Notes under the pieces: model-generated
The model's database searches: none
What the model was told of the DNA's origin: nothing
The model's input: only the letters and a program-made list of their open reading frames with translations
Assembly: GCA_021496925.1 (NCBI GenBank)
Contig: CP053915.1
Coordinates: forward strand, 2,046,001 to 2,110,000
Direction: 5' to 3'
Length of the DNA: 64,000 bases
Source: Acidovorax sp. YS12
GTDB lineage: Bacteria > Pseudomonadota > Gammaproteobacteria > Burkholderiales > Burkholderiaceae_C
Shown here: piece by piece, positions 23,543 through 31,997 of the stretch
Layout of the letters: each line of letters opens with the position of its first letter
How positions within the stretch are numbered: the stretch's first letter is position 1
Made by a program: the position numbers and the translations under genes

Positions 23543-25318
23543 CTACACCAGCCGCGCGTCCAGCCAGCCGCGCAGGCTGTTGACGAAGGCCCACTGCCGC
23601 ACGCGCGGCACGTCCTGCAGCCGCAGCAGCCCTTCCTGCACGCGCCCCTGGCGCAGCGCCACGGCACGGCCCACGCCCGGCAGCAGGCCGCAGTCCAGCG
23701 GCGGCGTGATCCAGCGCCCGTCGAGCAGCGCGGCAATGTTGCCGAAGGTGGTCTCGGTGATCTCGCCCGCCGCGTTGTGCAGGATGGTGTCGAACACGCC
23801 CGACCCGGCGGCGGGCGCGAACGCCGCGTAGTGCGCGCGCCGCGTGGTCTTGTGGCGCACCCATTCGCCATGCGCCTGCACCAGCGGCCGCGCGGCCAGC
23901 GCCAGCCGCACGGGCTGCGGCGTGGCGGCCAGGGCGAAGGCCTCGGCGCGCGGCGCGCCGCGCGCGTCCAGCAGCAGGCGCACGCGCCAGGGCCCGCCGG
24001 GGTACGCCTCGGCCAGCGCACGCAGGCAGCCCTGCACGGCAGCCTCCTCGAACGGATAGCCGAAGTGCGCGGCCGACGCGCGCATGCGCGCCAGGTGGTC
24101 GGCCAGGTGGCGGTAGGCGCCGCCCTCCAGCGCCAGGGTTTCCAGGATCTCGAACGGCGCGCTGGCGCGCTCCACGAAGGCGCGCTTGGCCTCCCATTCG
24201 CGCCACTCCGCGTCGCTGCGCGCGCCCCAGACGATGCCGCTGCCGATGCCGCAACGCGCCTGCGCACCCTGCAATTCGATGGTGCGGATCGGCACGTTGA
24301 ACGTGGCCGCGATGGCACCGGTGCCGTGCTGCGGCGCCGGGCGCAGCAGGCCCAGCGCGCCGCAGTACACGCCGCGCGGCCCGCCCTCCAGCGCGTGGAT
24401 GGCGCGCATGGCCTGCACCTTGGGCGCGCCGGTGACCGAGCCGCAGGGGAACAGCGCGGCCAGCACGTCCACCAGCCGCGTGCCGGCACGGGTGCGCGCC
24501 TGCACGTCCGACGTCATCTGCCACACCGTGGGCAGTTGCTCGGCATGGAACAGGCGCGGCACGCACACGCTGTGCGGCGCGGCGATGCGCGACAGGTCGT
24601 TGCGCAGCAGGTCCACGATCATCACGTTCTCGGCCCGCTCCTTGGGGCTGGCGCGCAGCTGCGCGGCCTGCGCCGCGTCCTGCGCGGGCGTGGCGCCGCG
24701 CGCGGCCGTGCCTTTCATGGGGCGCGCGAGGATCTCGCCCTGCCCGTCGGGCCCCGCCTGCCAGTCGAAGAACAGCTCGGGCGACACCGACAGCACCTGC
24801 GTGCCATCGCCCGCGTCCACATGCGCCGCGTAGCCCTCGGGCTGCGCGCGCTGCAGCGCGGCGAACAGCGCGGCGGCATCGCCCTCGAAGCGCCCATGCA
24901 GCGGCGCCGTGAAGTTGACCTGGTAATACGCCCCGGAGGCGATGCCCTGCTGAATGTGCGCCAGCGCCTGCTCAAACGCCGCCAGCGCGGGCTGGCCGTG
25001 CCAGTCGATCACGGCAGCGCCCTCTTCCCGCGCCGGCGGCCATGCCCCGGGCGCATCGTGCACCGCGAACCATGCCAGCGCAGCGCCCTCTTTCGGTGCA
25101 TGCACCACCAGGGCCGGGTCGAACGCCGGAGCGGCCTCGTAGCACAGCCAGCCCAGCACCCAGGCGCCGGCGCGCGCCGCCGCCTCGGCGGCCTCGACCA
25201 CCGGGCGGACCTCGTGCAGGGCATGGGCGGCCAGCACCCGGCGCGGGGCGCCGAAGGCATGGCGCAACCGTTGCGCGCCAGCATCACGCGGATCAGAAAA
25301 ATCAATGAATGAAATCAC
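23543..25318 (-). CDS. pabB: Aminodeoxychorismate synthase component I fused to 4-amino-4-deoxychorismate lyase (PabB-PabC)
   Basis: About 591 residues joining two steps of p-aminobenzoate synthesis. Residues ~1-350 are the chorismate-binding PabB domain (RPMKGTAARG, ENVMIVDLLRNDLSR, FPCGSVTGAPKVQAM, CGIGSGIVWGA). The C-terminal ~230 residues are a fold-type IV PLP lyase (KTTRRAHY, ITETTFGNIAALLDGRWITPPL, GLLPGVGRAVAL). No start has a clear ribosome site. GTG at 25316-25318 puts ISFIDF at the N-terminus, the usual PabB beginning; GTG 25354 is the alternative. Confidence 0.92.
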   Translation of the reverse strand: MISFIDFSDPRDAGAQRLRHAFGAPRRVLAAHALHEVRPVVEAAEAAARAGAWVLGWLCYEAAPAFDPALVVHAPKEGAALAWFAVHDAPGAWPPAREEGAAVIDWHGQPALAAFEQALAHIQQGIASGAYYQVNFTAPLHGRFEGDAAALFAALQRAQPEGYAAHVDAGDGTQVLSVSPELFFDWQAGPDGQGEILARPMKGTAARGATPAQDAAQAAQLRASPKERAENVMIVDLLRNDLSRIAAPHSVCVPRLFHAEQLPTVWQMTSDVQARTRAGTRLVDVLAALFPCGSVTGAPKVQAMRAIHALEGGPRGVYCGALGLLRPAPQHGTGAIAATFNVPIRTIELQGAQARCGIGSGIVWGARSDAEWREWEAKRAFVERASAPFEILETLALEGGAYRHLADHLARMRASAAHFGYPFEEAAVQGCLRALAEAYPGGPWRVRLLLDARGAPRAEAFALAATPQPVRLALAARPLVQAHGEWVRHKTTRRAHYAAFAPAAGSGVFDTILHNAAGEITETTFGNIAALLDGRWITPPLDCGLLPGVGRAVALRQGRVQEGLLRLQDVPRVRQWAFVNSLRGWLDARLV

Positions 25319-25501
25319 GTCAGAACGGAGCAGGATTTGTGCACTTGTTCGCACATAGGAACGCCAGTCAACGCCCCCTGTCTGGGCCGCGATTCTGGCA
25401 CCGTTTTTGCTTCGAGCCTCTCATAGTGTTTCCATCATTGCCAAGCGCAGCGATGCCGCTATACAACCCTGGTTCCTATTGATATCTCTGAGGAGTTCTG
25501 A

Positions 25502-26638
25502 ATGACGATTTCGCGCAAGTTGTTTATCGCCGCCGTGGTGGCAGGCATGGGTTCGGCAGCCATGGCCCAGGAGCAGGTCGTCAAGATCGGCCACATCGGC
25601 CCCGTCTCCGGCCCCCAGGCCCACTTCGGCAAGGACAATGAAAACGGCGTGCGCATGGCCATCGAAGACCTGAACGCCAAGGGCCTGGAAATCGGCGGCA
25701 AGAAGGTCAAGTTCCAGCTGGTGGCCGAAGACGATGCCGCCGATCCCAAGCAGGGCACGGCCGCTTCGCAGAAGCTGTGCGACGACAAGGTCGCCGGCGC
25801 CGCCACGTTCCTGAACTCGGGCGTGGCCATCCCCTCCTCCAAGGTGTTCCACGACTGCGGCATCCCCATGATCACGGGCGCCGCCACCAACCCCGAGCTG
25901 ACCAAGCCGGGCTGGAACACGACCTACCGCGTCATCGCCAACGACAACGCCCTGGGCGCCGCCCTGGCCGACTACGTGGCCAAGATCGCCAAGCTCAAGA
26001 CCGTGGCCGTGGTCGACGACCGCACCGCTTACGGCCAGGGCCTGGCCAGCGTGTTCAAGAGGGAAGCCGAGAAGCAGGGCGTGAAGGTGGTGGCCAGCGA
26101 GTTCACCAACGACAAGGCCACCGACTTCATGGCCATCCTGACCTCGATCAAGGCCAAGAAGCCCGACGCCATCTTCTACGGCGGCATGTACGGCCAGGCC
26201 GGCCCGATGCTGCGCCAGATGGCCCAGCTGGGCATGAACGAAGCCAAGCTGCTGGGCGGCGACGGCATCTGCGTGCCCGAGCTGGCCAAGGTGGCGGCCG
26301 GCGCCAAGCCGCTGGAGAACGTGGTCTGCGCCGACGGCGGCGCCTCGCTGGCCAAGATGCCCGGCGGCAGCGACTGGAAGAAGCGCTACGACACCAAGTT
26401 CCCCGGCCAGTTCCAGGTCTACAGCCCGTACTTCTACGACGCCACCATGCTGCTGGCCGACGCCATGAAGCGCGCCAACTCGTGGGACCCGAAGGTGTAC
26501 ATCCCCTTCCTGCAGAAGTCCGACTACGCCGGCGTGACCTCGCGCATCCAGTTCGAGGCCAACGGCGAGATGAAGAACCCCAGCTACACGCTGAGCCAGT
26601 TCATCAACGGCACCAAGACGCCGATGGAACAGAAGTAA
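25502..26638 (+). CDS. Branched-chain amino-acid-type ABC transporter periplasmic binding protein (LivK family)
   Basis: 378-residue type I periplasmic binding protein. The Sec signal peptide ends SAAMA before QEQVVKIGHIGPVSGPQAHFGKDNENGVRMA. The two-lobe Leu/Ile/Val-binding fold is evident (VAEDDAADPKQGTAASQKLCDD, VVDDRTAYGQGLA, DAIFYGGMYGQAGPMLRQ). No permease or ATPase genes adjoin it, so it is an orphan receptor or works with a transporter encoded elsewhere. Strong site GAGGAG before ATG 25502. Followed by a strong bidirectional terminator. Confidence 0.95.
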   Translation: MTISRKLFIAAVVAGMGSAAMAQEQVVKIGHIGPVSGPQAHFGKDNENGVRMAIEDLNAKGLEIGGKKVKFQLVAEDDAADPKQGTAASQKLCDDKVAGAATFLNSGVAIPSSKVFHDCGIPMITGAATNPELTKPGWNTTYRVIANDNALGAALADYVAKIAKLKTVAVVDDRTAYGQGLASVFKREAEKQGVKVVASEFTNDKATDFMAILTSIKAKKPDAIFYGGMYGQAGPMLRQMAQLGMNEAKLLGGDGICVPELAKVAAGAKPLENVVCADGGASLAKMPGGSDWKKRYDTKFPGQFQVYSPYFYDATMLLADAMKRANSWDPKVYIPFLQKSDYAGVTSRIQFEANGEMKNPSYTLSQFINGTKTPMEQK

Positions 26639-26650
26639 TCCACGCAGGTC

Positions 26651-26688
26651 CCATGCAAAAAGCCCGCTTCGGCGGGCTTTTTGCATGG
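26651..26688. terminator. Bidirectional rho-independent terminator
   Basis: Seventeen-base stem whose GC core AGCCCGC/GCGGGCT is flanked by A5 on one side and T5 on the other. It serves both the binding-protein gene and the convergent SWIM-zinc gene. Confidence 0.92.
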
Positions 26689-26703
26689 GCGGAAGCCGAA
26701 TGG

Positions 26704-28482
26704 TCATGGCAGGCCGCCGATGAAGTTGCGCTTGGGCTTGTAGCGCGTACGCAGCTCGGCCAGCCATGCGGTCTGTTGCGCCGAGGGCAGGCGCTCCAGG
26801 ATCTCGCGCACCAGTTCCAAGGGCTTGGCATAGGGAGACGTTGCGCTTTCCATGGCCTGCGCGAACACGCGCCGCAGCAGTTGCGCGGCATCGGCGTGAT
26901 GGCGCCGGGGCAGCTTGCGCGCCAGGGTTTCCAGCGTCGCGGCCGCGCAGCGCACGCCGCTTTGCTGCACCAGGGCCAGAGCCTCTTCCAGATCCCGGTC
27001 GGCCAGCAGCCAGGCGGTGCGCAGGCTCACGTCGCGCTCCATGGCACCCGCCTGCTGGCCGTAGGGATTTTTGCGCCGCGCCTGCAGCGCATCGGCTTCG
27101 CGCTGCTCGGCCCAGGCGAACAGTTCGGCGCGGTAGGCGGCGCGGTCACGCCCGGCACGCCCGGCGGCTTTCAATACGGACTGGTAGACGTCCGGCGAGG
27201 CGTTGGCCGCCAGGCGGCGGCGCCAGATAGCCAGGGCTTCCTCGTCCCAGCCGTCGCGCTCGTAGCAGCGCAGCAGGTCGTCCTCGCTGCGCCAGTCCTG
27301 CGGATGGCGTTTGGCCGCCGCCTGCGCCCACTGGAAGGCCTCGCGGTACCAGCCCTGGGCTTCGCACAGGGCCACGAGGTCATGGAATTCGCCCGGGTCG
27401 GCGGCGCTGGCGGCCATGGCATCGCGCAGCGCGCGCGGGTCGCCCTGGGCCGCGATGCTGGCGAGGTAGCGGCCGCGCAGCTGGCTGCGCTGGTAGTCAT
27501 AGCGGCCCGTGGCCGGGTGGCTGCGCTGCCAGCCGTCCCACTCCTCGCGCACGCGCTCGGTGTAGCGGGCCAGCACGGCGGGGCCGGCCGCAGCCAGGAT
27601 GGCTTTTTCGTCCCACAGGCCCCAGGGGTCTTCGGCCATGAGCGTGAACCAGCGCTCCACCCACGCGGCGGGCGGCGGCGCGGCATGCAGGGCCTGCGTC
27701 AGCAGGGCGATCAGGTCCTGCATCAGCCCGCCCAGCTCGCCGTTGGAATCGTCGGCGTGTTCGGCCACCTTGTACAGGCAGCGCAGCGCGTGCTCGCACA
27801 GGGCGCGCAACTCGGCCGGGTCGCGCTGCAGCCAGGGCTGCAGCAGGGGCAGCACCCGGCCCGCGCGGCGCATGTAGGTGGGCATCTCGTGCCAGTCGAG
27901 GTAGCCGCTGCGCTGGCGCAGCAGGTCGCCGATGGCGCCGCGCAAGGCCTTGGTGTCGCTGCCCGCGCTGTGCTCGGCCTGCCAGGCCTTGAGGTCGGCC
28001 ATCAGGGCGCGGTCGTTCCCGGCCCAGGCCCAGAGGCGTTCGGCCAGGGCCTCGGCAGGCTGCGCCCGCACGAAGGCGTGCAGCGCATCGCGGTTGCTGG
28101 CCTGGGTGCGGGCCCGCTTGGCCGCGGCGGCCACCTTGCGGGCGGCCTGCGCGTGCGGCGCGGAGGCCTCGCCACCCAGCGCAGCGCGCCAAGCCAGGCA
28201 CAGCGCCACCTGGTGCTTGCAGAAGTTGCCGTCCTGCGCGTGGGGGCAGTCGCACGCCCCGTCCAGATCGTCCTCATCGTCGATCCACACGCGCACCTGG
28301 TAGGCGTGGGTGCCCTGTACCACGGCCGCCAGCGCTGCCTGCTCGCCGGGCACGGGCTCGGCGTCTTCCAGGGCTTGGATGGCGCCGCTGGCGGCATAGG
28401 CCTGGCCGCGCGCGAAGACGGCGGCGCCGCCGAGTTGCCGCAATGCGGTATCGGATAGCAAGGGGAGCAAGAAAGCAGCCAT
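26704..28482 (-). CDS. SWIM zinc-finger protein with helical repeat region
   Basis: 592 residues, cytoplasmic, no signal. The SWIM motif C-x-C-xn-C-x-H is seen as C77, C79, C88, H90 (CDCPHAQDGNFCKH). The remainder is Ala/Leu/Trp-rich helices resembling TPR-like repeats (FHDLVALCEAQGWYREAFQW, RSEDDLLRCYERDGWDEEALAIW). SWIM fingers bind DNA or protein; the precise role is unknown. The longer frame begins with TTG at 28497 within a dispersed repeat; ATG at 28480-28482 (MAAFLLPLLS) is used. Confidence 0.88.
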   Translation of the reverse strand: MAAFLLPLLSDTALRQLGGAAVFARGQAYAASGAIQALEDAEPVPGEQAALAAVVQGTHAYQVRVWIDDEDDLDGACDCPHAQDGNFCKHQVALCLAWRAALGGEASAPHAQAARKVAAAAKRARTQASNRDALHAFVRAQPAEALAERLWAWAGNDRALMADLKAWQAEHSAGSDTKALRGAIGDLLRQRSGYLDWHEMPTYMRRAGRVLPLLQPWLQRDPAELRALCEHALRCLYKVAEHADDSNGELGGLMQDLIALLTQALHAAPPPAAWVERWFTLMAEDPWGLWDEKAILAAAGPAVLARYTERVREEWDGWQRSHPATGRYDYQRSQLRGRYLASIAAQGDPRALRDAMAASAADPGEFHDLVALCEAQGWYREAFQWAQAAAKRHPQDWRSEDDLLRCYERDGWDEEALAIWRRRLAANASPDVYQSVLKAAGRAGRDRAAYRAELFAWAEQREADALQARRKNPYGQQAGAMERDVSLRTAWLLADRDLEEALALVQQSGVRCAAATLETLARKLPRRHHADAAQLLRRVFAQAMESATSPYAKPLELVREILERLPSAQQTAWLAELRTRYKPKRNFIGGLP

Positions 28483-28491
28483 GGGAATTTG

Positions 28492-28544
28492 AGCCAAATC
28501 GGCCTCCTGCGCTTATCCAGAAAGCGCTAGCAGCTATGAAAAAA
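28492..28544 (+). repeat. Dispersed hairpin repeat, forward copy
   Basis: GCGCTT-ATCCAGA-AAGCGC hairpin followed by AGCAGCTATGAAAAAA. It sits at the edge of the accessory island, upstream of the SWIM gene and downstream of the XRE gene. Confidence 0.85.
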
Positions 28545-28564
28545 TGAGCAACCGCCCCTGGTCG

Positions 28565-28909
28565 TCAGGAAGCCAGGTGGTTGCAGGTGCGCTCAAGGAT
28601 ATCCATGACGAACTGCACATCCTTCTTGTTCAGCGGCTTGAGCATGCGGGCGATCTCGTTGGCGCCCGATTGGGTGGAGCCGCTGACGCGGGGGATGAAG
28701 GCTTCGACGGGGCAGTTCAGCGCATTGGACAGTTCCACCAGCCGGGGGATGGTCAGCATCACCACGCCGCGCTCCATGCGCGAGACGGCTTCCGGGCCTA
28801 CGTCCAGCAACTCAGACAACTGGTCTTGCGACAGCCCGGCCTGCAACCGGCGGGCGCGGATGGCTGCGCCCACTTCCATTGCAATGCTGCGCTCAAAGTC
28901 GTCCTTCAT
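28565..28909 (-). CDS. XRE-family helix-turn-helix regulator
   Basis: 114 residues. The Cro/CI-type HTH spans about residues 15-70 (IRARRLQAGLSQDQLSELLDVGPEAVSRMERG), followed by a short C-terminal tail with no catalytic domain. Start ATG at 28907-28909 (MKDDFERS) follows GGAGCAACCC; the longer frame is spurious. It is divergent from the hydrolase operon across a 236-base AT-richer spacer rich in small dyads, so it probably represses that operon and itself. Confidence 0.9.
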   Translation of the reverse strand: MKDDFERSIAMEVGAAIRARRLQAGLSQDQLSELLDVGPEAVSRMERGVVMLTIPRLVELSNALNCPVEAFIPRVSGSTQSGANEIARMLKPLNKKDVQFVMDILERTCNHLAS

Positions 28910-28923
28910 TGGGTTGCTCCATG

Positions 28924-28986
28924 TCAACCCCGTAGGTTGATAGCAACCTCTATTGACATGAAGAACAAAAAAGGTGGAAATTCCAC
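28924..28986. promoter_or_regulatory. Cluster of dyads, candidate XRE operators
   Basis: Perfect inverted repeats TCAACC/GGTTGA (28924-28940) and GTGGAA-A-TTCCAC (28974-28986), with a TTGACA box at 28953 between them, lie in the spacer between the XRE gene and the hydrolase operon. Placement suits repressor sites over divergent promoters. The rest of the 28910-29145 spacer shows no gene. Confidence 0.45.
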
Positions 28987-29145
28987 AAAAAGCAACCCAT
29001 AAAGTCAGAATCCATTCCCTAAAACTAGCGATAGCACACAAATTGCCGTTCTGCCACCCCGCATTTGCGGGATAGCGCATGCGCCATTTGGCTTGCTCAA
29101 ATGCATCAGACAGCTTCAACCCAACCAAACCGCCAGGAGACGCCC

Positions 29146-29922
29146 ATGCCTGCATACACAACACAATCGGCCCAGGCCGAACTGGCCTACCCTGGCCCCC
29201 TGGCCCAAGCCGCCCAAGGCGATGGGGTCAAGCGTCTTCAGGAATGGCTCGCCCTGTCGGGACGTGGACTGGTGCTGGACGGCGACTTCGGCCCGGCTAC
29301 GGCCCGTGCGCTCGCAGCCTTCCAGGCAGACAACGGCCTGTTTCCATCTGCCACCCTGGATGAAGGCACCTGGAATGCGCTGACGGCCCCCATGCAAAAC
29401 GCCCTGGACGCCCAGCCGGACCCCGGCGTACCTTATGACATTGCCGTGTGGCAGGTGGCACGCGCTCACATGCGCCAAGGCGCCGCCGAGGTAGGCGGGG
29501 ACAACCGGGGGCCGTGGGTGCGGCTCTATGCCCGTGGGACGGAAGGCAAGGAAGTCCAATGGTGTGCGTACTTCGTCACCTTCATCCTGAAGCAGACCGC
29601 CACGGCGCGGGGCTCCAGCGCTCCACTGCGGGGCTCCAGTTCCTGCGACACCCTGGCCAGGCAGGCGCAGGATGCGGGCCGGTTCGTCGAAGGCTCGCAC
29701 CCGGATGCCAAGGGCAACGCGCCCAAATTGCAGCACGTCTCGATCTTTCTGGAGCGGAAATCCCCCATCGACTGGGTTCACACGGGATTTGCCTACGCCT
29801 TTCAGGCAGGCACCTTTCAGACCATCGAGGGAAATTACGGGGACAAGGTTGGCGAAGGCGGCGAAAGGGGCATCAAGACCCGGTCGCTGAACGGAAAATA
29901 CGACTTCATCACAATAAATTGA
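29146..29922 (+). CDS. Peptidoglycan-binding / CHAP-like cell-wall hydrolase
   Basis: 258 residues, no signal peptide. Residues ~25-80 form a PG_binding_1 domain (VKRLQEWLALSGRGLVLDGDFGPATARALAAFQ). Residues ~100-258 look like a CHAP/NlpC-type cysteine peptidase-amidase with Cys140 (QWCAYFV), His212 (DWVHTGFAY) and polar residues E228/N230 (TIEGN). ATG 29146 follows CAGGAGACGCCC. Lack of a signal means delivery by a secretion apparatus, holin-like lysis, or cytoplasmic storage. First gene of the island operon. Could be a phage-type lysin or an interbacterial effector; the exported proteins that follow favour the latter. Confidence 0.8.
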   Translation: MPAYTTQSAQAELAYPGPLAQAAQGDGVKRLQEWLALSGRGLVLDGDFGPATARALAAFQADNGLFPSATLDEGTWNALTAPMQNALDAQPDPGVPYDIAVWQVARAHMRQGAAEVGGDNRGPWVRLYARGTEGKEVQWCAYFVTFILKQTATARGSSAPLRGSSSCDTLARQAQDAGRFVEGSHPDAKGNAPKLQHVSIFLERKSPIDWVHTGFAYAFQAGTFQTIEGNYGDKVGEGGERGIKTRSLNGKYDFITIN

Positions 29923-29968
29923 TGACACATATTAAAAGTATTTTCCCAATAACTCATCAACAGCCATC

Positions 29969-30958
29969 GTGAAATTCAGAAGATCATTTATCGTCGCCTT
30001 CATTTTAATGTCAACGCACGGCCTGGTTCTTTCCCAGAGAGTCGTTCGAGGCATTTGCGATGGCCACCCTGGTTGCCCAAAATCAGGCACAGCCAATCAA
30101 CAAAACAATACCAATAGCAACTCCTCTGCGGAAAGAGCGCAACAAGTGCTCAAGGCCATTGGCGCTATCGGTGCGGCAATCGGGCGTTCCGAAGAAGCTG
30201 CCGCAGAAAATGAGCGAAACAACGCTCCACGCCAGCAATTGACCAATAGCGATCCTCAATCCGATGCCTGCCCCGCCAGCATCATGGCTGGAGGCGGCCC
30301 TTTTGATTTGGCTGGCGCCATTGCCCAGGCAGGGTCGGCAAGGGCGTTACTGGCCCGTACAGAACAGGCACTGCGGGAAATGTCAACGCAGGACTGCGCC
30401 ACCTATCCCAATGCGGAAGTGTGCAGAGTCACCAAGGCAGTGACCAGGGATGTCAATGCTGCGCTCAAGAAGTGCATTACCGCAGGCGCAAACAACGCAA
30501 CAGGAGAAAATGCAAGCGAACAACCTAATACCCATGAGGAATGCGAGAACCGCCATCGGGGCGGCGGACAATTTACAGAATATTTAGCCTGCGTGCAAAG
30601 AGTGGCCAGGCAAATCATGAACGATGCAGATGCAGCCTTCAATGCAATCCAGTCCCAGCCCAATGTCGTGGCCGCTGAAAGCAACCCTTGGGCACCTGCT
30701 CCATTCACGCCACCAGACCCCAAGCGCGACTACAGCGGGCAATCTTGCTCGTATTTCACCAAACCAGCACGCGAAGGGGATCATCGCCTCAATTATTATG
30801 CCGATGATTCATTCGTATGCTATGGCACCACCATGTACAAATGCGTGGCCCGTCACTGGCAGAGCAAAGGGCCATGCTCCGCATACCAGGATTCTGGCCA
30901 ATTCCGCGCAGAAAAGCTCGAGTCATCAACCTTGAACACAAAGGTGTATGAAGAATGA
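29969..30958 (+). CDS. Exported Cys-rich protein of unknown function
   Basis: 329 residues starting at GTG 29969. The N-terminal signal peptide MKFRRSFIVAFILMSTHGLVLS is followed by a low-complexity Asn/Gln/Ser/Ala segment (residues ~40-95) and two Cys-rich parts: the middle (DCATYPNAEVC, KKCITAG, EECENRH, YLACVQ) and the C-terminus (GQSCSYF, SFVCYGTTMYKCVARHW, GPCSAY). No family recognised. Base and codon use is clearly more AT-rich than the flanking core genes. It sits directly after a cell-wall hydrolase and overlaps the next exported-protein gene by 4 bases. A periplasmic immunity or chaperone role is an inference. Confidence 0.7.
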   Translation: MKFRRSFIVAFILMSTHGLVLSQRVVRGICDGHPGCPKSGTANQQNNTNSNSSAERAQQVLKAIGAIGAAIGRSEEAAAENERNNAPRQQLTNSDPQSDACPASIMAGGGPFDLAGAIAQAGSARALLARTEQALREMSTQDCATYPNAEVCRVTKAVTRDVNAALKKCITAGANNATGENASEQPNTHEECENRHRGGGQFTEYLACVQRVARQIMNDADAAFNAIQSQPNVVAAESNPWAPAPFTPPDPKRDYSGQSCSYFTKPAREGDHRLNYYADDSFVCYGTTMYKCVARHWQSKGPCSAYQDSGQFRAEKLESSTLNTKVYEE

Positions 30959-31983
30959 AGCTCACGCCACAATGGATCTTGGTGATTGCCTTGGCGTCAG
31001 TGGCCAGCATTTGTTCCGCCCAAGAAAAAACCCCAAGGATTGCACCTAAAAAATCGGGTACGCCAGCCCCCAGCGCACCACAGAGACTTTCAAGTAAAGA
31101 AATTTTCTCCCGCGCATTTCAAGCATTGCAATCCAATGATCCGGCAACAGCAGCGGATTTATTTCGTGCCGGTCTTGAAAGCGATCCAAACGATGAAAAT
31201 GCCTGGCTCTATCTTTTCAAGGCGCAGATGCTATTGGGAGATGCAAGTGGTGCTGAATTATCAAAAGCCAAGGCATTAAGCCTTGGCATGCCCGGTGCCA
31301 AATTTGAATCCGCCAAGTCTGCGAAGATTTCAATACCACAACTACCGACAGCCCCCTTCAATATAATTAGCCTGCCAGAAGAGGTAAGACAAAGAATTGA
31401 AGAAGACCCGGCTTACCGCCTACCCACTCCCCCCGGAGGATTCGATGCAGACGCACAGTCAGACTTTTCAATCCTCGATGACAGTGGATCAAGTGAATTG
31501 GGTGGGTCAAAAGAAATTTTCGCCCTGGGCGGATTGGTATACATTGCAGGTTATAGCGGGACATACAAAATAATTACCAAAATAACTATAAATGGAGAAT
31601 TATTTCAAAACAAGAAGGGGAACAAATTTGGAATAAAGACCAGCACAATCACAATACCTCCGCCCCAAATCAACACAGCTCTTAATTCATACATCCGCGA
31701 AGATAAAATATTTTTATGCGAAGCAATTCGTGAAATACCAAGAATAAAGATTGGCTCAATTTACAACAACCTTACCCTGTCAACAGAACAAACAAATCTG
31801 ATGATGTACAAATGCTCTACAACTCAGGGAAAAACAGAAAGCGACCTAAAAACACTTGATGCAGCCAACACGAACCTCATCAAATTCTCTTTTGCAACAA
31901 AGGCGGAATATATGTTTTATATTCCATCAAAAAAACTATTAATAAGAAATATCAAAGAAGATCAATTGCACCACTACCAATAA
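30955..31983 (+). CDS. Exported TPR-like protein of unknown function
   Basis: 342 residues. Signal peptide MKLTPQWILVIALASVASICSA. Residues ~45-100 resemble one or two TPR repeats (IFSRAFQALQSNDPATAADLFRAGLESDPNDENAWLYLFKAQ). The C-terminal ~150 residues are beta-rich and Ile/Asn/Lys-rich with no recognised domain. It is the most AT-rich gene of the window. ATG 30955 overlaps the previous stop (ATGA), so the two are co-translated. TPR/Sel1-bearing exported proteins are common as immunity or adaptor factors, but this is not demonstrated here. Confidence 0.7.
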   Translation: MKLTPQWILVIALASVASICSAQEKTPRIAPKKSGTPAPSAPQRLSSKEIFSRAFQALQSNDPATAADLFRAGLESDPNDENAWLYLFKAQMLLGDASGAELSKAKALSLGMPGAKFESAKSAKISIPQLPTAPFNIISLPEEVRQRIEEDPAYRLPTPPGGFDADAQSDFSILDDSGSSELGGSKEIFALGGLVYIAGYSGTYKIITKITINGELFQNKKGNKFGIKTSTITIPPPQINTALNSYIREDKIFLCEAIREIPRIKIGSIYNNLTLSTEQTNLMMYKCSTTQGKTESDLKTLDAANTNLIKFSFATKAEYMFYIPSKKLLIRNIKEDQLHHYQ

Positions 31984-31997
31984 AAAGCAGGTCAATC

